Below are positions 1 through 7,965 of a stretch of 39,126 bases of DNA, one piece after another. Location: positions 1-39,126 of the forward strand of contig PGZR01000036.1 of the NCBI GenBank assembly GCA_002841405.1. Direction: 5' to 3'. Numbering within the stretch: the first letter of the stretch is position 1; the number at the start of each line of letters is the position of its first letter. The position numbers were made by a program, and so were the translations under genes. The notes under the pieces are model-generated. The model had not been told where the DNA came from. It did not search any database and saw only the letters and a program-made list of their open reading frames with translations. Origin of the DNA: Firmicutes bacterium HGW-Firmicutes-4. Its GTDB lineage: Bacteria > Bacillota > Clostridia > Eubacteriales > Eubacteriaceae.

Positions 1-1
1 G

Positions 2-400
2 ACCATCCGGCAAATCAACGAAGCCAATCTGGCGATTGAAGGGGAAGTTATTTCTCTGAAACTGGATCGGCTGGAAAAAGTGATTACCAAGATCTTTGAA
101 TTTATCGAAGAAAACCCCAGGGGAATACCGGAAATACGTAAATTTATGGGCTATTATCTGCCCACCACATTGAAACTGGTTTCGGTCTATCGGGATTTGG
201 ATGCCGAGCCGATTCAGGGAGCCAATATTCTGGCCACCAAAAAAGAAATTGAAGATACTTTGGATACCATCAGCCATGCTTTTGAAAATCTGCTGGACAG
301 TTTTTATGAAGACACCGCCATGGATGTCTCAACCGACATTTCGGTGCTTAACACGATGCTGGCCCAGGAAGGGTTAACCAAAAGAGATTTTAAGAAATAA
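2..400 (+). CDS. xpaC: XpaC-like protein, C-terminal part (gene enters from left edge)
   Basis: The reading frame is open from base 2 to a TAA at 398-400, so the gene starts outside the window; a GTG at 80 is only an internal codon. The visible 132 residues contain the pattern KFMGYYLPTTLKL followed by YRDLDAEPIQG, which I recognise from the C-terminal half of the XpaC / 5-bromo-4-chloroindolyl phosphate hydrolysis family. The remainder is a charged helical tail. The biochemical role of this family is poorly defined. It lies 87 bases upstream of a TelA-family gene, the same pairing as xpaC-yaaN in Bacillus subtilis, and no terminator is visible between them, so the two are probably one operon. 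Confidence 0.75.
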   Translation, partial: TIRQINEANLAIEGEVISLKLDRLEKVITKIFEFIEENPRGIPEIRKFMGYYLPTTLKLVSVYRDLDAEPIQGANILATKKEIEDTLDTISHAFENLLDSFYEDTAMDVSTDISVLNTMLAQEGLTKRDFKK

Positions 401-487
401 GTCCTAATTCAATAGTAGCAAACCATGACGCTTGTAATTTATGGCAGTTTTGAAATAGTCAACTTAACTAAGATGAGGAGAATAGCA

Positions 488-1639
488 ATGGAAGACAATA
501 TGAACGATTATTCCCAGGCAACCCCGACCCTGACCTTTGACCCATTTGAAGAGGAAAAAACAATGACCGCTAATGTTCATCAGGAACTGAAGGGAGAACG
601 ACAAGTTTTTGACGAAAGCCGGCTGACACCGGAAGAACGACGGATGGTGGATGATTTTGCCAGCAAAATCGATCTCACCAATTCCAGTCTGGTGATGCAG
701 TTTGGGGTTGGCGCGCAAAAGAAAATTGCCGATTTTTCAGAAACGGCGCTGAATAATGTCCGTACCAAAGATATGGGTGAGGTTGGCAAAATGCTGGGCG
801 ATATGGTCACGGAACTGCGGAACTTTGACATTGAGGAAGAAGACAAAGGCTTTTTAGGCTTTTTCAAGAAAAGCAGCAACAAGCTCAGCTCGATGCAGAC
901 CCGCTATGCCACTGCCGAAAACAATGTCAACCGGATTACCGAAGCGCTGGAAAAACATCAGATGCAGCTGTTAAAAGATGTCGCCATGCTGGATAAACTT
1001 TACGATGTCAACAAGACTTATTTTAAAGAATTATCAATGTATATTATGGCTGGTAAGAAGAAACTCCAGGAAGTTGAAACCAAAGAGTTGCCGGAGCTGA
1101 TCAAGCGCTCACAGCTCAGCGGGCTGCCCGAAGACGCCCAGGCAGTTAATGATTTATCAGCGATGTGCAATCGCTTTGAGAAAAAAATCCACGATCTGGA
1201 ACTGACCCGGATGATCTCGATTCAGATGGCACCGCAGATCCGGCTGGTTCAGCATAACGATACCTTGATGGCCGAAAAAATCCAGTCCTCGATTGTCAAC
1301 ACGATTCCGCTCTGGAAAAGTCAGATGGTGCTGGCCTTAGGGGTGGTTCATTCCGGCCAGGCGGCCAAAGCCCAGCGGGAAGTCACCAATATGACCAATG
1401 AATTATTGCGAAAAAATGCCGAAACCCTGAAGATGGAATCCATTGCTACCGCCAAAGAATCGGAACGGGGCATTGTCGATATCGAGACCCTGCGGATCTC
1501 CAACGAATCGCTGATTTCAACCTTTGATGAGGTTCTGAGAATTCAGACCGAAGGCCGTCAGAAACGAAAAGAAGTGGAAGCTGAGCTTGAAAAGCTGGAA
1601 AATGATTTAAAAGTCAAGATGCTGGAAATCAGACGATAA
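488..1639 (+). CDS. TelA-family (toxic anion resistance) protein
   Basis: The 383-residue product is soluble and strongly helical, with no signal peptide or membrane segment. It matches the TelA/YaaN family in length and in typical patterns: MVDDFASKIDLTN near residue 60, FGVGAQKKIADFSE, GFLGFFKKSSNK, then a long coiled-coil C-terminal half ending in a charged helix. Family members were named for tellurite resistance, but their actual function is unclear and is often linked to envelope stress. An in-frame ATG lies at 425, but the start at 488 is preferred because GAGGAG (475-480) sits 7 bases before it, while 425 has no ribosome binding site. It follows the xpaC-like gene and is closed by a strong terminator at 1646-1678. 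Confidence 0.85.
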   Translation: MEDNMNDYSQATPTLTFDPFEEEKTMTANVHQELKGERQVFDESRLTPEERRMVDDFASKIDLTNSSLVMQFGVGAQKKIADFSETALNNVRTKDMGEVGKMLGDMVTELRNFDIEEEDKGFLGFFKKSSNKLSSMQTRYATAENNVNRITEALEKHQMQLLKDVAMLDKLYDVNKTYFKELSMYIMAGKKKLQEVETKELPELIKRSQLSGLPEDAQAVNDLSAMCNRFEKKIHDLELTRMISIQMAPQIRLVQHNDTLMAEKIQSSIVNTIPLWKSQMVLALGVVHSGQAAKAQREVTNMTNELLRKNAETLKMESIATAKESERGIVDIETLRISNESLISTFDEVLRIQTEGRQKRKEVEAELEKLENDLKVKMLEIRR

Positions 1640-1645
1640 GGATAA

Positions 1646-1678
1646 AAACAATCAGTAGCTTCTGCTGGTTGTTTTTTT
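1646..1678 (+). terminator. Rho-independent terminator after telA
   Basis: A 13-bp stem (1646-1658 with 1662-1674, two G-U pairs, CTT loop) runs into a T tract at 1672-1678. It begins 7 bases after the telA stop codon and closes the xpaC-telA operon. Confidence 0.85.
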
Positions 1679-1679
1679 G

Positions 1680-2058
1680 TGCTGTTGGCAGTTATAGCAG
1701 AGAAGTGATTAGCCGTTAATACAGGGGAGTGTCATAATAAGTATGTTACTAAAAAAGTGGCAAAATGATGATCAACACTGAACTTTTCTGGTGGCTTTAA
1801 AAAAATCTGAAAAAAATGCTGATAATTGTATAATCATCTAACGGCGATGGAATTGATTAGCTAAAAGGCCATTGAAAACTATTGCAGATTGGGTATAATT
1901 ATAATCAATAGTATTTTGCGGAGAACATAAAAATGATAACAACATACTTTGGCGTCGGATGAGATATATATTTTCTGAAAAGTGGAAAAATCGTCACAAC
2001 TCAAGTAGGTGGCAAAGCGGAAATCAGGCAAGGTATTAATCAAAACAGGAGGAAAGCT
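1680..2058 (+). other. Intergenic region between telA and the alpha/beta hydrolase
   Basis: This 379-base gap is AT-rich and holds no convincing gene on either strand. Its supportable content is a sigma-A-type promoter at 1872-1899, about 150 bases of leader, and the ribosome binding site AGGAGGA at 2047-2053. I see no known riboswitch pattern in the leader. Confidence 0.6.
1872..1899 (+). promoter_or_regulatory. Sigma-A-type promoter for the alpha/beta hydrolase gene
   Basis: TTGAAA at 1872-1877 and a perfect TATAAT at 1894-1899 are separated by 16 bases. Transcription would start near 1906, about 150 bases upstream of the ATG at 2059. Confidence 0.55.
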
Positions 2059-2868
2059 ATGGCAACTTTTTATACCAATGATCATGTTGAATTGTATTAT
2101 GAGGTTAAGGGGGCAGGAAAACCCTTGCTGATGATTCCCGGATGGACCTGTTCAACCCAGTTTTTTAAAAAGAATAGCGATGTATTGGCAGAGAATTTTC
2201 AGGTTATTTTAATGGATTTTCGCGGACATGGCGAATCGGAAAAGGTCTTGCACGGTCACCGGATTTCCCGATATGCGATGGATGTGAAAGAGCTCCTGGA
2301 TCAGCTGGATGTTGAGGATGTCACGGTCCTCGGTTGGTCCATGGGAGTTGCGGTACTCTGGAGTTATCTGGAATTATTTGGCAATCATCGGGTCAGTAAG
2401 CTGGTCTGTGTTGATCAGGCGCCACTGCAATATACTGGCCCGGATTGGTTCTGGGGTCAGAATGGCTGTTACGATGTGGAAATGTTTATCAGGACCTGCT
2501 GTGCCATTGAATATGCTCCGCGAGACAGCGCCGAAGGCCTGGCCTTTGCATGTCTGTACCATGAACCAACAGCAGATGAAGTAAAATTCATTGCTGATGA
2601 GATATCAAAATGCCCGCCTAAGGTTCGCATTGAAATCATGCGGGATCATACCAATTTGGACTGGCGGGACTTGCTACCGCTGATCAGTCTGCCGACCCTG
2701 GTATGCGTAGCCAGACAAAGTGTTGTTTTTGACTGGCAGGGCAGTGCCTATGTGGCGGAGCACATTCCTAAAGCAAAATTGGAGTTTTTTGAGGATTCCG
2801 GTCATATGCTATTCTGGGAAGAAGCTGAAAAATTCAATCAGGTCATTGCTGATTTTATTAAGGCCTGA
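2059..2868 (+). CDS. Alpha/beta-fold hydrolase
   Basis: The 269-residue cytoplasmic protein has the alpha/beta hydrolase layout: an oxyanion-region PGWTCS near residue 28, DFRGHGES near 53, the nucleophile elbow GWSMG with Ser94, a helical cap, and SGHMLFWEE with the likely catalytic His249. The acid is probably Asp225 (VFDWQG). The closest functional labels would be carboxylesterase, lipase or haloperoxidase-like; the sequence does not fix the substrate. The start is supported by AGGAGGA 5 bases upstream. The gene is a single transcription unit, with a promoter at 1872-1899 and a terminator at 2882-2921. Confidence 0.85.
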   Translation: MATFYTNDHVELYYEVKGAGKPLLMIPGWTCSTQFFKKNSDVLAENFQVILMDFRGHGESEKVLHGHRISRYAMDVKELLDQLDVEDVTVLGWSMGVAVLWSYLELFGNHRVSKLVCVDQAPLQYTGPDWFWGQNGCYDVEMFIRTCCAIEYAPRDSAEGLAFACLYHEPTADEVKFIADEISKCPPKVRIEIMRDHTNLDWRDLLPLISLPTLVCVARQSVVFDWQGSAYVAEHIPKAKLEFFEDSGHMLFWEEAEKFNQVIADFIKA

Positions 2869-2881
2869 AACAAGCATTAAT

Positions 2882-2921
2882 AATAACATGGGTCACCCAG
2901 TTACCCATGTTATTGTTTTTT
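2882..2921 (+). terminator. Rho-independent terminator after the alpha/beta hydrolase
   Basis: A perfect 12-bp inverted repeat (2882-2893 with 2903-2914, 9-base loop) is followed by GTTTTTT. It starts 13 bases after the hydrolase stop codon. Confidence 0.85.
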
Positions 2922-3040
2922 GACACCCAACTAAGATTGCCAAATGGCTAGAAGTTGTGCTGGCGTTTGCCCTCGACATCAAAGGCTATGATTTAAAAGC
3001 CTGGCTTTTGCCTGCTAATCTGATTTAAAGGAGGCACAAA

Positions 3041-4192
3041 ATGAGAATAGTGATCGCTCCGGACTCTTACAAGGGGTCTTTATCGGCTTCTGAAGTCTGT
3101 GACATCGTTGAAGGTGCGATTCTTAAAATAATGCCCACCGCTGAGATCGTCAAAATTCCCCTTTCAGATGGTGGTGAAGGTCTTGTGGAGGTGCTGGTCA
3201 GGCACCAAGCTGGTGAGATGGTAAGAATCAGAACAAAAGACCCCCTATTCAGGGAAATAACTGCTGCTTATGGCATTTTGAACGGGGGTGTCGCAGTTAT
3301 TGAAATGTCGGCGGCTTCCGGTTTGCCACTGCTTGCCCCCGATGAACACAATCCACTGAAAACAAGCACCTACGGGACCGGAGAAATGATTGCCGATGCA
3401 ATTAACCGGGGTTGCCGCAAGATTATTCTCGGTTTGGGTGGCAGTGCCACCAATGATGGCGGACTAGGGGTTGCCAATGCTCTGGGAGTCCGGTTTTACG
3501 ATCAAAACATGGAATTGCTGGCCCCCGTTGGCGAAAATCTAAGCCGGGTTACTACCATCGATACCAGCCTGATGGAACCCTTATTACAGGAGGTCGAAAT
3601 CATCATTGCCTGCGATGTTGAAAATGTCCTCTGCGGAATTCAGGGGGCGGCAGCAATCTACGGCCCTCAAAAAGGCGCCAACAGTGAAATGGTGGCTTTT
3701 TTAGATCAGGGGCTCCAGACTTTTGGACGGCTGCTGGAGAAGGAAACAGCCAAAAATCTGGTGGCGTTAAAGGGCATTGGCGCCGGCGGCGGGATGGCCT
3801 TGCCGTTGGTGGCTTTATTAAAGGCCCAGCTGAAATCCGGGCTGGATATTGTTTTGGATCAAATAGAGTTTGATTCAGTAATCAGCAGAGCGGATATGAT
3901 CATTACCGGAGAAGGAAAAACTGATGCCCAGAGCGTGATGGGTAAGGTGATTTCCGGCGTTGGAAAACGGGGGAAGAAACAGAATATTCCAGTAGTGGTG
4001 ATTTCAGGGTCGCTTGACGACGGTTACGAGGTTATTTATAATTGTGGGGTGGTGGCGGCTTTTGCGATCTTCAGCAATGACCGGGGCCTGGCATGGCATA
4101 TGCAAAATGCTCCCCAATTACTGGAGAAAAGTATCTGCAACCTCTTTCGTTTTCTGGCAATTATTTGTATGATCCCCCAAAATATGAGGTGA
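3041..4192 (+). CDS. Glycerate kinase (GarK/GlxK family)
   Basis: This 383-residue protein matches glycerate 2-kinases of the GarK/GlxK type, which phosphorylate D-glycerate with ATP in sugar-diacid and glyoxylate catabolism. Visible family signatures are APDSYKGSLSA at the N-terminus, PLSDGGEGLVE near residue 45, GLGGSATNDGGLG near 132, ACDVENVLCG followed by AAIYGPQKGA near 200, and ITGEGKTDAQSVMGKV near 287. The length is normal for the family; the last ~15 residues (after NLFRF) look unrelated to the usual end. AAGGAGG lies just upstream of the ATG. A CdaR-type regulator follows 69 bases downstream, a recurring partnership for this enzyme. Confidence 0.92.
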   Translation: MRIVIAPDSYKGSLSASEVCDIVEGAILKIMPTAEIVKIPLSDGGEGLVEVLVRHQAGEMVRIRTKDPLFREITAAYGILNGGVAVIEMSAASGLPLLAPDEHNPLKTSTYGTGEMIADAINRGCRKIILGLGGSATNDGGLGVANALGVRFYDQNMELLAPVGENLSRVTTIDTSLMEPLLQEVEIIIACDVENVLCGIQGAAAIYGPQKGANSEMVAFLDQGLQTFGRLLEKETAKNLVALKGIGAGGGMALPLVALLKAQLKSGLDIVLDQIEFDSVISRADMIITGEGKTDAQSVMGKVISGVGKRGKKQNIPVVVISGSLDDGYEVIYNCGVVAAFAIFSNDRGLAWHMQNAPQLLEKSICNLFRFLAIICMIPQNMR

Positions 4193-4261
4193 ATAAGGTA
4201 ATTACACAGTTTATGGTACGGTGACAATTGTTAAAGAGATATAATAATAAGGAGAGGTTAG

Positions 4262-5443
4262 ATGCTGGATAAGAAAATTGCCCAAAAAATAGCTGATGAG
4301 GTCATGAATACTCTTGGCTATAATATCAATGTCATGAACAAAAATGCAATTATTATTGGAAGCGGTTCACCAGATCGAATCGGTACCTTCCATGAGACAG
4401 CAATGTGTGCCATCCGAAATTGTATCACCTGCGAGGTCACTGAAGTGGAATCAAAAAAACTTCAGGGTGTGAAGCCGGGAATCAATTTACCAATTGTCGA
4501 TAAAGCCAGAGAAGTGATTGGCGTCGTGGGCATCACTGGTGATCCGGATGAGGTGCGAAATATTGGCAAACTGGTTAAGATGACGGCCGAACTGATTATT
4601 GAACAACAGGAAACGATGAACCGCTTTTATACTCACCGCAATGATAAGGAGATTTTTTTAAATAGTTTGATCAGTGATCAGCGGACCATCAGCGAAGAAG
4701 AAATTGTTGATTGGGGAGAGCGTATCGGCTATAACATGGAAAGCCATCGGGTGGCGGTAATCCTCAGTTTTGGTAACGATCATCAAACACCGGAAAAAGG
4801 AAACCTCGAAAAAATCCTTAACCAGATCAAACTGTCGGACCGTCATTTGAAGGATGATATTTCATCAGTGATGTCCGGCGGGTTTATTTTAGTTTTTAAA
4901 ACCATCAAGAAAACAGAGCCCTGGGAGATCGAAAGATCCATTAATGGCTATCTCGATGCGGTGATCAGTGGCGTGGTTGGCAAAAATGTGCAATGCTTTG
5001 TGGGCAGCTATTATCTGGGTATCAAGGGCTATGTTAAATCCTATGGTGATGCCTATGGTATGTATCGCAGTGGTGTTTATAATAAAGATCAATTTGTGTA
5101 TTTTTCTCATCACCATTATTTCTGGCGGCTTTATAATCAACTGGATAAAGAAACCTATGCGCTGGCAGTTGAACCCTATATTAAAAGAATTCAGAAATAT
5201 TTTGGCAAAGGCGCCGATGAAGCGATGATTACCATGCGCAAAATATTCGATTATCATTTTCACTTTGAACAGGTGGCTGGGGATCTGTTTGTCCACAAAA
5301 ATACAGTTATTTTTAGAAAAAAGAAAATGGAGGAATGTCTGGGTTTTCAGCTTAAGGGCAGTGGCAATGACAACCTGCTGTTTATGATTATCCTTAACCA
5401 CTATGAAAAATTAAAAAAAATTAAAGATCAGTCAATCAGGTAA
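4262..5443 (+). CDS. CdaR-family sugar-diacid utilisation regulator
   Basis: The 393-residue regulator has the CdaR order of domains. An N-terminal putative sugar-diacid recognition domain covers about residues 1-135 (MLDKKIAQKIADEVMNTLG, then GSGSPDRIGTFHETA and PIVDKAREVIGVVGITGDP). A degenerate GGDEF-like middle domain follows (about 140-275). A PucR-type helix-turn-helix ends the protein (FEQVAGDLFVHKNTVIFR near residue 340). Relatives activate glycerate, glucarate and galactarate genes, so control of the adjacent glycerate kinase is likely. GGAGAGG upstream supports the start. A TATAAT at 4240-4245 lacks a good -35 element, so read-through from the kinase gene is the simpler model. Confidence 0.88.
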   Translation: MLDKKIAQKIADEVMNTLGYNINVMNKNAIIIGSGSPDRIGTFHETAMCAIRNCITCEVTEVESKKLQGVKPGINLPIVDKAREVIGVVGITGDPDEVRNIGKLVKMTAELIIEQQETMNRFYTHRNDKEIFLNSLISDQRTISEEEIVDWGERIGYNMESHRVAVILSFGNDHQTPEKGNLEKILNQIKLSDRHLKDDISSVMSGGFILVFKTIKKTEPWEIERSINGYLDAVISGVVGKNVQCFVGSYYLGIKGYVKSYGDAYGMYRSGVYNKDQFVYFSHHHYFWRLYNQLDKETYALAVEPYIKRIQKYFGKGADEAMITMRKIFDYHFHFEQVAGDLFVHKNTVIFRKKKMEECLGFQLKGSGNDNLLFMIILNHYEKLKKIKDQSIR

Positions 5444-5520
5444 AATTTATCAGATATTATGGAATTGTAACTAAAAATATGATATTATAGTGACAAATAA
5501 TATTTGAAAGAGGAATAAAA

Positions 5521-5625
5521 TTGGACGACGTACCATTATCTGAGACGAAAACAAAAACAACAACTCAACTTATCAAATTAGTCAAATGGATGACTGATGG
5601 ATCTGTTTACTGGGAGGAATTCTAG
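5521..5625 (+). CDS. Small ORF (34 aa) with TTG start, ahead of corC
   Basis: A TTG at 5521 is preceded by GAAAGAGG at a sensible distance (about 7 bases) and opens 34 codons ending at TAG 5623-5625. The peptide begins MDDVPLSETKTKTTTQL and ends DGSVYWEEF. It is not hydrophobic and I do not recognise it. The ribosome binding site of the next gene (GGGAGG, 5611-5616) lies inside its last codons, and the corC start is 3 bases after its stop, so translation of the two would be coupled. It may be a leader peptide or a genuine small protein, or simply a chance frame in the 185-base gap after the regulator. Confidence 0.4.
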   Translation: MDDVPLSETKTKTTTQLIKLVKWMTDGSVYWEEF

Positions 5626-5628
5626 TCG

Positions 5629-6882
5629 ATGGACAGTAGTATTATAGGTTTTATAGCAGTTCTGGTGGGGATGTTGCTGATGTCAGCCTATTTTTCGGCC
5701 ACAGAGACGGCATTCACCTCCCTTAATCGGATTCGTATTAAAAATTTGGCCAAAGACGGAAACAAGCGAGCCGCCCAGGTGTTGGCCCTTTCCGAGCGGT
5801 ATGATGTGCTACTATCGACGATTCTAATCGGTAATAATATTGTCAACATTGCTTCTGCATCAATTGCTACAGTGGTTTTTGTTCAGTACTACGGCAATGC
5901 CGGGGTGACAATTTCTACCGCCGTGATGACAGTGCTGGTACTTGTTTTTGGAGAAATTTCACCTAAAAGTCTGGCCAAGGATTCGCCGGAAAGTTTTGCG
6001 ATGTTTGCTGTTCCGTTTATTCGGTTTCTGATGTTTATTTTGACACCGGTGAATTTTTTATTTATGTTGTGGAAAAAAATGCTGGATAAATTATTTAAAG
6101 TCAATGATGAACGTAGCATGACTGAAGAAGAACTACTGACCATCGTCGAAGAAGCGGAAAATGATGGCGGCATTGATCTTCAGGATGGGGAACTGATTCG
6201 GAGTGCTATTGAGTTCAATGACCTGGATGTCGATGATATCCTAACCCACCGGGTTGATGTAGTAGCCATTGATCTTGATAATCCCAAAGAGGATATCGCC
6301 AAAATATTTTTTGATACCGGCTTTTCCCGGCTCCCGGTTTACCAGGGTACTATTGATCAGATTATTGGTTTTATCAGTTATAAGGACTTTACCCACTATG
6401 TGAACAATGGCAACAGCAGTCTGGAAGAAATCATCAGTCCGGTAGTCTTTATTACCCCGAACATGAAAATTTCGAAGCTGTTAACTCTGCTCCAGCAGAA
6501 AAAATGCCATATAGCGGTGGTTTCTGACGAATACGGCGGTACCGCCGGTATTGTCACCCTGGAAGATGTCATCGAAGAATTGGTGGGCGAAATCTGGGAT
6601 GAACACGACGAGGTTATTGACGAATTTGTAAAAATTTCTGAAAATAAATATCGCATCTTAGGAAAAGCAAATTTGGGAAAAATGTTTGATTTGTTCGACA
6701 TGGACGATGATTTTGATGTGATTACCGTGGGCGGCTGGATTGTCGAATTTCTGGATCGGGTTCCGGATCCGGGAGAGACTTTTGATTTTGAAAATCTGAC
6801 GTTCACCATTACCCAGGCGGATGAACGTCATGTTATTGAGATAAATGTCGTTAAAAATGAAATAGTTAGTCCAGAAAATTAA
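5629..6882 (+). CDS. CorC/HlyC-family CNNM-CBS membrane protein
   Basis: The 417-residue protein has the standard three-part architecture. A CNNM (DUF21) membrane domain with about four hydrophobic segments spans roughly residues 1-185 ([19 protein letters not shown] near 25, [14 protein letters not shown] near 105). A tandem CBS pair follows (about 205-325; [19 protein letters not shown], then [20 protein letters not shown]). The C-terminal transporter-associated domain runs to the end ([17 protein letters not shown]). Relatives are linked to Mg2+ or Co2+ efflux and are often annotated as hemolysin-like; the transported ion is not decided here. The gene ends in a clear terminator. A decayed relative of its 3' half lies at 35991-36231, on the far side of the surface-protein block. 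Confidence 0.9.
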   Translation: MDSSIIGFIAVLVGMLLMSAYFSATETAFTSLNRIRIKNLAKDGNKRAAQVLALSERYDVLLSTILIGNNIVNIASASIATVVFVQYYGNAGVTISTAVMTVLVLVFGEISPKSLAKDSPESFAMFAVPFIRFLMFILTPVNFLFMLWKKMLDKLFKVNDERSMTEEELLTIVEEAENDGGIDLQDGELIRSAIEFNDLDVDDILTHRVDVVAIDLDNPKEDIAKIFFDTGFSRLPVYQGTIDQIIGFISYKDFTHYVNNGNSSLEEIISPVVFITPNMKISKLLTLLQQKKCHIAVVSDEYGGTAGIVTLEDVIEELVGEIWDEHDEVIDEFVKISENKYRILGKANLGKMFDLFDMDDDFDVITVGGWIVEFLDRVPDPGETFDFENLTFTITQADERHVIEINVVKNEIVSPEN

Positions 6883-6944
6883 GGATATACAAAGGTTTAA
6901 ACCACTTCCTGTCATGTAGACAGAATAAAAAACAAAAAAGAGTG

Positions 6945-6978
6945 CCGCCAATCATATGGATTTATGGTTGGCGGTTTT
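6945..6978 (+). terminator. Rho-independent terminator after corC
   Basis: An 11-bp stem (6945-6955 with 6964-6974, one G-T pair, 8-base loop) is followed by TTTTCTT. It closes the corC transcription unit and marks the left border of the long gene-free stretch. Confidence 0.85.
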
Positions 6979-6979
6979 C

Positions 6980-7965
6980 TTATGCAAAAAATCTCAGATA
7001 GCCAGTGTTTCTGAATGGGGTCATACATTTCAGACGCTTCTTTTCGCATTTTGCCAATTGAGATATTGATAGTAGCCATTACGGTAACAGTATTTTTTTT
7101 TTAAGCTAGTCCACAAATTGAGGTGGACATACCAGTTTAAATATCATTTCTTTAGGAGAAATGCCTGTAACATTCTACAGCGGTTGAATTTGAAGAAATC
7201 TTGTTCGGGTTTTCATTTTTAATTACACGCTAAAAATCACCAAAATAGAATTATTCTTATTGATCATAAAAATAGAAAAAAAAGGATCAATACAAAAATT
7301 CATGGTTAAACATAAAAAAGTTTGACATATGCTAAAATATCCGTTTAGTAAATATAAAATCATATTTGAAAAATATACAAAAAACATGTCACACAAGATG
7401 CCACACGTTGCTTTGTGAGTATTTGCATGATAGAATTTGAATGATTTTAGAGAAATACATATAAATACGATGAAATATAGAGTAAAATGCAAAATAATGG
7501 CAAAATAAATTCATTGAAATTTACTAATAAAGAATACAATCAATATATCAAGTGAAGAAAACAACATTAAAGTTGATATTATAGCTTTATAGAATTTAAA
7601 AATTAAACGCGCGATCAGTCTGTCGTTTGATTTGTAGTTGATTAAAATTCACAATAGAAATAATATTAAATTATATTAAGCAACAAAAAAGAAAGTTATT
7701 ACATATAATTATATCGCGGTGGAAACGTATTATAAAATTATCAAGAATGCTAATTTCTTTTTAGTAGATAATTCAGCAGAAATGTTAAACAGGTGGAATC
7801 ACTTAGAATATAGGCGAAGTGCTTCAAGTTTAACGAAGAATGGACGGTAGAACAGGCGGTTTATGTAAGTAAGATAGTTTAACAGGCTTGAGTACTTTTC
7901 GAAAGGAGACTGATAATTCGAATATCTCGTTAGAATTAAAAAAAGAAAAAACAAGGAGGAAGAAA
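6980..7965 (+). other. Long AT-rich gene-free region upstream of the cohesin/dockerin block
   Basis: Nearly 1 kb separates corC from the first surface-protein gene, and I find no credible gene in it; short hydrophobic frames on the minus strand look like products of AT-richness. A perfect -35 hexamer TTGACA at 7322-7327 has only a poor -10 (TAGTAA, 7346-7351). A short inverted repeat GTCCAC/GTGGAC lies at 7109-7128. The minus strand around 7100-7210 reads weakly like a degraded transposase C-terminus (GISPKE), which I would not rely on. The ribosome binding site of the next gene is AAGGAGGA at 7953-7960. No known riboswitch consensus was recognised. Confidence 0.5.

Noticed and set aside
7100..7210. 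Possible remnant of an insertion-sequence transposase C-terminus on the minus strand
   Set aside because: Only a GISPKE-like match plus a 6-bp inverted repeat; no terminal repeats or further transposase sequence.
7223..7492. 89-codon hydrophobic frame on the minus strand in the AT-rich gap
   Set aside because: No ribosome binding site and no recognisable pattern; the composition is what AT-rich DNA gives by chance.
7560..7960. Searched by eye for a c-di-GMP or other riboswitch in the leader of the first block gene
   Set aside because: None of the conserved core sequences I know (such as the GEMM-I core) is present.
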